24,901 nt of DNA from Gammaproteobacteria bacterium. Lineage in GTDB: Bacteria; Pseudomonadota; Gammaproteobacteria; Steroidobacterales; Steroidobacteraceae. The notes below the pieces were generated by a model. That model had not been told where the DNA came from. It did no database searches and worked only from the letters and a program-made list of their open reading frames with translations. Location of the stretch: the NCBI GenBank assembly GCA_028293725.1, contig JAQGOE010000283.1:1-24901 (forward strand). Direction: 5' to 3'. This document shows, in pieces, positions 19,487-24,901 of the stretch (positions are counted from its first letter, which is position 1; every line of letters starts with the position of its first letter). The position numbers and the translations under genes are program-made.

Positions 19487-20830
19487 TCATTGACTCTTGA
19501 GGTATACGGCTGGGGGGACGCGCCCCACGCGCCAGGCGGGATAAAGTCCTGCGGTGAATGCAGCGATGATAGCGAGCGTCATCGCTATGACGATGCTGGC
19601 GCTGTCGAAGTGCGCGAGGTCCTGATAGCCATTGGCGCCGAACTCCGCTTCGACGGCGTAAAGCGTGCGTAGGCCCCAGAGACCGAGCGCGGCGAGAATG
19701 AGACCGAGCAGCGCACCGGCTCCGGCCAGCAGGCCCGTCTCGACCATATGTTGAACGAATACCTGCCGGCGGCTGGCTCCGAGGGCCCGACGTACGCCTG
19801 TCAGTGCCGCGCCGTTCAGAAACTTCGCAAGGAGCAGACCGACGGTGTTGATCAGGCAAACCGCCAGGAATGCAAATGCGAGACCGACCAGGATACGGTC
19901 GTCATTCCCGACGACCTGTTGATCCACCAGCCACTGTGACTCGTTGATGAGCTGGTTGTTGCGCGGGCGCTCGAAGCGACCGGCCTTGCGCTGCTCGGCC
20001 CAGTACGTATCGATGAATGTCTGCATGCGCTCGCGGGCGCGCGCGTCCGGCAGCTCGACCCACATCTGGATCCAGATGCAATCCGCGTCCAGGTAGTCTT
20101 TGAAGGTATTGGTGCTCTCGAGGCGCCAACAGTCGTGGTCGCCGCCAGTTGGAGGCTTGCCCCGCGCCTCGGTCCAGCCGAACGGGATGAACGTATCTTC
20201 GGGCGCGCCAAAGGCGTCGCCCGTGAGGTCATAGAATTTCGGATGCGGGAACCAGTCGTCCAACACGCCGACGACTCGAAATTCCACGTCGTTCACGCGG
20301 ATGATGCGCCCGACACTGTTGACGCCGCCGAACAGGGTTTCGTTCTCCTGCTTGCTCAGGACGACGACGGGCTCCGCCGCCGCGTCCGCCGCGGGCCGCC
20401 ACCCGCCGCCGTAGAGAAAAGGAACGTCGAACAGGGCGAAGAAATCGGCTGATGTAATTCGTGTCCTGACGGGCTCCGGCCGATTTTGTGCCGGTCCGCC
20501 GGTCAGCACTGACTTATCCACGTGCATGATCACATGACGTAGCGGTATTCCCGAGTCGGCGATGTGGAGAGCATCCTGGTAGGTGAGTTGTGGCGGTGGC
20601 AACTGTGGGCGCGAGGGCTCGAACGGTTTATTAGGGTCCCAGCCGTCCATGGTCACGGCATAGAGGCGGTCGCTCTTCCACCAGATGGGATCGCCCGACA
20701 TTGCGTGGTAGAGCGTCATGGTAACGACGCAGGCGGCGATGCCGATCCCGAGCGCGCCTATCATGAGTAGGGTGAGGCCGGGTGTGCGTTTGAAACTCAT
20801 CAGGGCGAGCCGCATGTTGTAGGCGAGCAT
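19487..20830 (-). CDS. MacB/FtsX-type ABC transporter permease (first subunit)
   Basis: A 447-residue paralogue of the downstream permease. It has an N-terminal helix (about 17-42), a large periplasmic domain (about 43-310) that is bigger and more divergent than its partner's, with an acidic/aromatic stretch around DDWFPHPKFYDLTGDAF, and three C-terminal helices. The coupling segment reads TGVRRALGASRRQVFVQHMVETGLL, and the C-terminus GLYPAWRVGRVPPAVYLKSQ is typical. With the separate ATPase (two copies) this gives a LolCDE- or MacB-like complex. The substrate cannot be told from sequence. It starts 23 bases after the ATPase gene. Confidence 0.91.
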   Translation of the reverse strand: MLAYNMRLALMSFKRTPGLTLLMIGALGIGIAACVVTMTLYHAMSGDPIWWKSDRLYAVTMDGWDPNKPFEPSRPQLPPPQLTYQDALHIADSGIPLRHVIMHVDKSVLTGGPAQNRPEPVRTRITSADFFALFDVPFLYGGGWRPAADAAAEPVVVLSKQENETLFGGVNSVGRIIRVNDVEFRVVGVLDDWFPHPKFYDLTGDAFGAPEDTFIPFGWTEARGKPPTGGDHDCWRLESTNTFKDYLDADCIWIQMWVELPDARARERMQTFIDTYWAEQRKAGRFERPRNNQLINESQWLVDQQVVGNDDRILVGLAFAFLAVCLINTVGLLLAKFLNGAALTGVRRALGASRRQVFVQHMVETGLLAGAGALLGLILAALGLWGLRTLYAVEAEFGANGYQDLAHFDSASIVIAMTLAIIAAFTAGLYPAWRVGRVPPAVYLKSQ

Positions 20831-20853
20831 GGCGAGAGCCTCTATTGGGTTGG

Positions 20854-21576
20854 TCAGGCGCGTGCCGAGCCGGTGGTTTGTGGAGTCACTGCGCCCCGTG
20901 GCTCATACGCCTTGAAGTCGGAGATCTGGCCGTCGACCACGTGTACGTTACGTTGTGCCCGCCGGGCGAGCTCCGGATCGTGCGTAACGAGTACGATGGT
21001 GGTCCCCATCTCGTTGATCTGCTCCAACAGGTCCATCACCTGCCGTGCCATCAGGGAATCCAGGTTGCCGGTGGGCTCGTCGGCCAGCAGAAAGGCGGGA
21101 TCGCCGGCGATGGCGCGCGCGATCGCGACGCGTTGCTGTTGGCCGCCTGAGAGTTGCGACGGCATGTGCTTCATGCGCGAGGCGAGCCCCACGAGGTCGA
21201 GAGCGCTGCTGATGCGCTCGTGGCGGTCGGCGTTCTTGAGGCGCCGATAGCGCAGTGGCACATCCACGTTATCGTAGATGTTGAGATCCGGAATGAGATT
21301 GAACCCCTGGAAGATGAAGCCGATCTTTTCGTTGCGCAGGCGAGAGCGCTTATCGTCCGACAGGCGGCTCACATCGGCGCCATCCAGCTCGTAGCTGCCG
21401 GTGTCGAATGTTTCCAAGAGGCCGGCAACGTTCAGGAACGTTGTCTTGCCCGAGCCTGAGGGGCCGGTTACCGCGACGAATTCGCCGGCCGCCACTTCGA
21501 GGGAGAAGTCGCGCAGCGCGTGCGTCTCGATGAGATCGGTGCGGTAGATTTTGCTGATATTGCGCATCTTGAGCAT
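20854..21576 (-). CDS. ABC transporter ATP-binding protein (MacB/LolD type)
   Basis: A 240-residue cytoplasmic ATPase of the LolD/MacB group. Walker A GPSGSGKTT (residues 38-46), Q-loop Gln90 in GFIFQGFNLI, signature LSGGQ (142-146), Walker B LLADEP (163-168) with catalytic Glu167, D-loop GNLD, and switch His199 in LVTHD are all intact. The pattern QQQRVAIARA and PTGNLD is typical of exporters acting on lipoproteins or peptides. ATG follows an AAGGA site that overlaps the adaptor stop region, indicating translational coupling (9-base gap). It pairs with the two permease genes downstream. Confidence 0.95.
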   Translation of the reverse strand: MLKMRNISKIYRTDLIETHALRDFSLEVAAGEFVAVTGPSGSGKTTFLNVAGLLETFDTGSYELDGADVSRLSDDKRSRLRNEKIGFIFQGFNLIPDLNIYDNVDVPLRYRRLKNADRHERISSALDLVGLASRMKHMPSQLSGGQQQRVAIARAIAGDPAFLLADEPTGNLDSLMARQVMDLLEQINEMGTTIVLVTHDPELARRAQRNVHVVDGQISDFKAYEPRGAVTPQTTGSARA

Positions 21577-21585
21577 GGCGAGTCC

Positions 21586-22908
21586 TTACTTCCCGATGAA
21601 CAGCACGGGAGCATCATTGAAATCACGGGTATCCGAAATGACGACATTGTCGCCCGGTACGAGGCCGCGGACGACCTCGATCTCCGAGACGGACGCTGTA
21701 CCCAACTCCACGGGTGTCCGGACGGCCTGATCGCCGTGCACGACATAAACGGCGCGTGTCGCCTCGTCTATGCCCGATCCGTGCTCGAATTTTACGACAC
21801 GGTCCCGTTCGTCGAGCACGACGCGGATGGAGGCACGCTCGTTCTGGCGCAGGCCGCGCGGTTGCACGGAATTGAATTTGACGCGTCCGGTCACTTCGTT
21901 CTGGCGGACTTCCGGGGAGATTGCGGTGACGGTCCCGGGCACGGCGCGTCCACCGAGATTGATGTCAGTGGCCATTCCGGGCTTGATGTCGCCGGCGTAA
22001 GTCTCGGCGACCTGGAATTCGATCTCGAAGGCGGTCAGGTCGACGACCGTCAGGAGTGGGGTGTTTTCCGCTACGCGGGTCTTTTCCGGCTGCGCGAGGT
22101 TGGCCACCATGCCGTCGACAGGCGAGCGCACGGTCAGCTCATCAACACGTTGCTCGAGACCGGTGACAACGAAGGCCTGCCGGTCGCGCTCCAGCCGCCG
22201 CGTGCGCAAGTCGAGAACCACGCTGTCGCGTTCGAGGCCCGCCGTGTCGCGGGCATGGTCGAAGTTCAGTTTGGCGGTCGACACGTCGTCAATGGCGTGT
22301 TGGTAGTCGCGCTCGCTCATGGCATGTTGGTCCCAGGCCCATTGCGCGCGTTTCAGCTCGCGCTCGGCGGCCTTGATGGCCACTTGTGCCAGATCCGACT
22401 GCTGCTGACTGGTCAGGAGTTGGCGGCGAATCTCGATTTCCTGGCGGGCCAACGCGGCGTTGAGACTGTCCAGGGTGGCCCGTTCGCGCTGGTACTCGTT
22501 GCTGAGCTCCGGGCTATCGAGTGTCGCCAGCACTGCGCCTTTCACGACGGTGTCGCCGGCGTGGACGGTGTAGTTGATCGTTCCGGGAGCGATCGCAAAG
22601 AGGGTAGGGTTTACTGCGGCGACCACTGTGCCTTGGGCGGCGACGTCGCGTACGAAATGTCCTTGTTGGACGGCGGCAATGCGGAGCCGGTCGGCCGACA
22701 CGGTGTGGCTGGAGTTGGACCAGGCGTGGGCCAACCAGGCGAAAGCGGCCAGCAACGCCACCACCCCGGCGCTCCCTGCATACCATCCGAGACGCCGGCG
22801 ACGACGCGCGGCTTCGTCCGTGACCGGCGCGTCCTGGGCCGCCGTGCCTCGCACCGGGGCGCCGGTGGAGGTGTTGGGGTCGAGGCGTCTGAGTTGGGTG
22901 ATTTTCAT
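21586..22908 (-). CDS. Periplasmic adaptor subunit (HlyD/MacA-type membrane fusion protein)
   Basis: A 440-residue membrane fusion protein that would bridge the ABC permeases to an outer-membrane channel. It has a basic, cytoplasmic N-terminus (about 40 residues with RRRRR), one membrane helix (about 42-63), a lipoyl/barrel-sandwich half (GTINYTVHAGDTVVKGAVLATLDS), and a long coiled-coil hairpin (about 150-270). The second lipoyl half follows (VRSPVDGMVANLAQ), then the beta-barrel and membrane-proximal domains. It has no lipobox. It is the first gene of the operon, with an AAGGA site 6 bases before ATG and a sigma-54 promoter whose predicted leader is only ~17 bases. No TolC-like gene is in the window, so the outer-membrane partner must be encoded elsewhere. 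Confidence 0.93.
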   Translation of the reverse strand: MKITQLRRLDPNTSTGAPVRGTAAQDAPVTDEAARRRRRLGWYAGSAGVVALLAAFAWLAHAWSNSSHTVSADRLRIAAVQQGHFVRDVAAQGTVVAAVNPTLFAIAPGTINYTVHAGDTVVKGAVLATLDSPELSNEYQRERATLDSLNAALARQEIEIRRQLLTSQQQSDLAQVAIKAAERELKRAQWAWDQHAMSERDYQHAIDDVSTAKLNFDHARDTAGLERDSVVLDLRTRRLERDRQAFVVTGLEQRVDELTVRSPVDGMVANLAQPEKTRVAENTPLLTVVDLTAFEIEFQVAETYAGDIKPGMATDINLGGRAVPGTVTAISPEVRQNEVTGRVKFNSVQPRGLRQNERASIRVVLDERDRVVKFEHGSGIDEATRAVYVVHGDQAVRTPVELGTASVSEIEVVRGLVPGDNVVISDTRDFNDAPVLFIGK

Positions 22909-22934
22909 GGGTGATCCTTCGCTTGGGCACTGCG

Positions 22935-22952
22935 TTGCAGGGGGCGTGCCAA
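22935..22952 (-). promoter_or_regulatory. Sigma-54 (-24/-12) promoter of the ABC export operon
   Basis: Read on the minus strand: TTGGCACGCCCCCTGCAA. The -24 element TGGCACG is perfect, the four-base spacer is correct, and the -12 element CTGCA differs from TTGCA at one position. GG and GC are exactly spaced. The predicted start is near 22925, 17 bases before the adaptor ATG. The operon itself encodes a sigma-54 activator with an intact GAFTGA loop, which strongly supports the call. Confidence 0.85.
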
Positions 22953-23027
22953 TGTTTGTTCGGCGCGCAAGCCGTTGAAACGGAAGGAGTTGTGGGCATG
23001 CGGCGCTTAGGCGGGGTGGGGGTGATG

Positions 23028-23074
23028 TGTCCGGTCGCCGGACAGCGGACAGGGGGCGGACGTCCTGACGGACG
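23028..23074. promoter_or_regulatory. Paired inverted repeats: probable enhancer (UAS) for the NtrC-type regulator
   Basis: TGTCCGGTCGCCGGACA (23028-23044) is a perfect 7-base inverted repeat with a 3-base spacer. A further half-site CGGACA follows at 23046-23051, and a second inverted repeat CGTCC-TGAC-GGACG lies at 23061-23074. The centres of the two repeats are ~31.5 bases apart, close to three helical turns, so they face the same side of DNA. They lie about 110 and 142 bases upstream of the predicted sigma-54 start, the normal place for dimer pairs of NtrC-type activators. Confidence 0.7.
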
Positions 23075-23187
23075 GATGCGAACCTTCCCCCTACGGTCCC
23101 GGTTTAGCCTCGTCTCGCTTTCGTTTTGGCTTGCGCCGCCGACCACTGTGAGGGCAAGCTCGGGGCTGATACTCAAAGGAGGAGCCG

Positions 23188-23547
23188 ATGGCTAGTCGCC
23201 GTCCCGCCGATTCCCCCCGTCCGCCTGCTGCTGCCCCCGTCAGCCCCGTCGCCACCCCCACTGTCCCTGCCAAGGCCGAGTCTGCGTCACCCGCAAAGAC
23301 AAAGTCGCCTGACAAGCCTAGAGCCCCCAGGGCTAAAAAGGCTGCCACCACTAAGGTTTCCTCCGTCTCCCTGGCCATCGAGATTTCCGAGGACTTGCGC
23401 CGCGGAATGATCGCCGAGGCCGCGTACCTGCGCGCCGAGCGGCGCGGGTTTACGGGAGGTCACGAAAAGGAGCGCGAGGATTGGGTCGCCGCTGAGGCTG
23501 AAGTGAATGCCCTGTTGAAGGCGGGGCACGGAAGCTCAGCGCAATAG
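23188..23547 (+). CDS. Small DUF2934 protein with histone-H1-like basic tail
   Basis: A 119-residue protein with two parts. Residues 1-57 are Ala/Pro/Lys/Ser-rich (SPAKTKSPDKPRAPRAKKAA), a disordered, strongly basic tail reminiscent of histone H1 or bacterial AlgP-like proteins. Residues about 65-112 (ISEDLRRGMIAEAAYLRAERRG, then FTGGHEKEREDWVAAEAEVNALL) match the DUF2934 pattern of an AAY..AE.RGF.GG...DW..AE.E core. Function is unknown; binding to nucleic acid is inferred only from charge. The start has a very strong AAAGGAGGAG site 5 bases before ATG, so high translation is expected. It is divergent from the export operon and shares its upstream region. Confidence 0.8.
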   Translation: MASRRPADSPRPPAAAPVSPVATPTVPAKAESASPAKTKSPDKPRAPRAKKAATTKVSSVSLAIEISEDLRRGMIAEAAYLRAERRGFTGGHEKEREDWVAAEAEVNALLKAGHGSSAQ

Positions 23548-23653
23548 TTGGTGTAGAGCCTTGGCGACGCGTGGAGCCCAGGCGAACCAGCTAGATTCTG
23601 CCGGCATGCTTTGCTCTGCCGCGGCGAATCGCCGACGCTAACGCCCGCCCGTG

Positions 23654-24676
23654 CTACTTCGCGGCGGGAGCGGGTGGTGCGCCCTCGGGGCGTGCCGCCG
23701 GCGGTCTGAGGCCGTTTGAATAGAACACTTTGCCGTCGGGTGCGACGAATACCGCGTCGTACTCGGGCATGCGATTGATGATCTCGAGTGCTTTTTCCGG
23801 CCCGAGCACGAAGGCTGTCTTCGACATCCCGTCCGTCTGGGTGGCGGTTGGGCCGATGATCGTTGCGCTGCGGACCTTGCTCGCTGAATGACCGGTCTTT
23901 GGATCGATGATGTGGTGATAGCGCACGCCCTTCTCATCGAAATATCTTTCGTAGTCGCCCGACGTTGACATCGCCGCGTCGGATAGCGGAATGCGGGTGA
24001 CCACCTTGGTCGGGTCGTCGGGATGACGAATCGCGACGAGCCACGCGCGGCCCATGTGATCGCCGATGATCCGGCTGTCGCCGCCGGCGGTCACTACCGC
24101 GTGTTGGATTCCCCGTTTCTGCAGAATGTCGATCCCGCGATCGACGGCGTAACCCTTGCCGATGCCGCCGAGGTCGATGCGCATGCCCTTGTGTTCGAAA
24201 AACACGGAGTGATGCGCATCATCGAATTTCATGTTGCGCCAGTTCACCGCCGGGAGTGCCGCTTTGATCTGGGCGTCGGTCGGACGGATGTGATCCGGAT
24301 AGTTGTAGAGATAACCGACGCTTGCGTACGTGATGTCGAAAGCACCTTCGGTGATTTCGGAATAATGGGTCGACAGCTTGATGAGATCGAACAGCTCTTT
24401 GTCGACCACCACGGGCGCATCGGCGGCGTGCTGGTTGATACTCGAGAGTTCGCTCTCGGGCTTGTAATGGCTCATCAACTCGTCGATGCGCCTCATTTCG
24501 GCCATCACCGCGTCGATGCCCGCCTCGCCATGGGCCGCGTCGGTGTCCCAGAGCTCAACGTAAATGCGCGTGCCCATGATGGCGTCGGTGCGCTTGTGCC
24601 ATTCAGCGTGCGCGGCGCGCGGCAGGGCAGCTACAAAGGCTAGGCAGGTCAATAGAGCGGCGAAACGAAATCCCAT
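23654..24676 (-). CDS. apbE: Periplasmic FAD:protein FMN transferase (ApbE family)
   Basis: ApbE attaches FMN covalently to Thr/Ser of exported redox proteins such as NqrB/C, RnfG or FMN-bind domain proteins. The 340-residue sequence has a signal peptide (MGFRFAALLTCLAFVAALPRAAHA; cleavage expected after residue 24; the Cys does not fit a lipobox). It continues with IMGTRIYVEL, MSHYKPESELSSIN, the flavin-binding IDLGGIGKGYAVD, TAGGDSRIIG, STSGDYERYF, HHIIDPKTG and the metal-site region TDGMSKTAFVLG. The C-terminal 15 residues are Pro/Ala-rich. No obvious target protein is in the window; the gene starting at 24892 on the other strand cannot be identified. Its 3' end faces the DUF2934 gene across 106 bases without a clear terminator. 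Confidence 0.94.
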   Translation of the reverse strand: MGFRFAALLTCLAFVAALPRAAHAEWHKRTDAIMGTRIYVELWDTDAAHGEAGIDAVMAEMRRIDELMSHYKPESELSSINQHAADAPVVVDKELFDLIKLSTHYSEITEGAFDITYASVGYLYNYPDHIRPTDAQIKAALPAVNWRNMKFDDAHHSVFFEHKGMRIDLGGIGKGYAVDRGIDILQKRGIQHAVVTAGGDSRIIGDHMGRAWLVAIRHPDDPTKVVTRIPLSDAAMSTSGDYERYFDEKGVRYHHIIDPKTGHSASKVRSATIIGPTATQTDGMSKTAFVLGPEKALEIINRMPEYDAVFVAPDGKVFYSNGLRPPAARPEGAPPAPAAK

Positions 24677-24891
24677 TTAGGGCAAGGACCTTGGCTGCTT
24701 ACGGAGGGCGCAAGGGTACTACGGTCCGGGCGATGTTTGAGCGCCTGTCACACTACCTCAATGGAAGCGCATCGAGCCGGCTGTTAAGATGCAGCTCATG
24801 GCGTGTTCTGGCCCGTCGGTACGGGCGCCGCCGGCTCGCAACAAGCAACTATAAGTACGAGACGTTCGCGCACCGTCACGAGGGATGACGC
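24677..24891. other. Divergent intergenic region between apbE and the next plus-strand gene
   Basis: A 215-base gap. It holds a perfect 6-base hairpin GCCCGT-CGGT-ACGGGC (24811-24826) and a good -10-like TATAAG at 24850-24855 on the plus strand, about 37 bases before the next ATG; no clear -35 is seen. A 65-codon open frame (24691-24888) spans most of it but resembles no protein I know and has no ribosome binding site worth noting. Confidence 0.4.
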
Positions 24892-24901
24892 ATGAAATTG
24901 A
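24892..24901 (+). CDS. Start of a truncated gene running off the window
   Basis: ATGAAATTGA begins an open frame (Met-Lys-Leu) cut by the window edge. GAGGG at 24880-24884 is a suitable ribosome binding site 7 bases upstream, and a TATAAG -10 candidate lies further up. Nothing can be said of the product. Confidence 0.45.

Noticed and set aside
21520..22914. Plus-strand 464-codon open frame opposite the adaptor gene
   Set aside because: Complement of the adaptor gene, which has clear lipoyl and coiled-coil domains and a promoter on the minus strand.
22911..23195. Plus-strand open frame with an internal ATG at 22998 preceded by GGAAGGAG
   Set aside because: Despite the good ribosome-binding-like sequence it lies over the sigma-54 promoter and operator repeats, ends over the real DUF2934 start, and has no recognisable protein features.
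24691..24888. 65-codon plus-strand open frame between apbE and the next gene
   Set aside because: No ribosome binding site, no known motif, and it fills what should be a divergent promoter region.

Overview
The window is GC-rich chromosomal DNA from a gammaproteobacterium. Gene content and order (mtaD-like/ubiG/rmuC divergent from gyrA, then a serA-type gene, pheA, aroA, cmk, rpsA, ihfB, lapB) resemble the gyrA-to-ihfB block of Pseudomonas and Xanthomonadales relatives. The closest fit I can suggest, from memory and with moderate confidence, is a Steroidobacter/Nevskia-like lineage. No tRNA, rRNA, CRISPR array, insertion sequence or prophage gene is visible.

Left part (1-3800, minus strand): a tightly overlapping operon reads mtaD-like amidohydrolase, then ubiG, then rmuC, with 4-base start/stop overlaps. 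The amidohydrolase is a full-length open frame but lacks most of the metal-site and catalytic residues of its family.

Centre (3803-15525, plus strand): core housekeeping genes. They are gyrA; a short ACT-domain phosphoglycerate dehydrogenase where I would expect serC; pheA (chorismate mutase/prephenate dehydratase); aroA; cmk; rpsA; ihfB; lapB (without lapA); and galU. The rpsA leader folds into three consecutive hairpins, two with GGA in the loop, which matches the known S1 autoregulation element of gammaproteobacteria. A motif that fits the sigma-54 promoter consensus lies just before galU.

Right part (15482-22952, minus strand): a six-gene operon encodes a MacA-like periplasmic adaptor, an ABC ATPase, two separate FtsX/MacB-type permeases, an NtrC-type sigma-54 response regulator and an NtrY-like sensor kinase. 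Directly before the adaptor is a near-perfect -24/-12 sigma-54 promoter. About 110-140 bases upstream of the predicted start are two inverted repeats spaced three helical turns apart, well placed to bind the operon's own regulator. The operon therefore looks like a self-contained sense-and-export module under positive autoregulation.

Right end: a small DUF2934 protein with a histone-H1-like Lys/Ala/Pro tail is divergent from the export operon. A periplasmic ApbE flavin transferase lies on the minus strand, and the first codons of a further plus-strand gene run off the window.

The most interesting items are the apparent pseudoenzyme in the mtaD position, the sigma-54 promoter with paired operator repeats for the ABC operon, the rpsA leader, and the putative sigma-54 promoter of galU.
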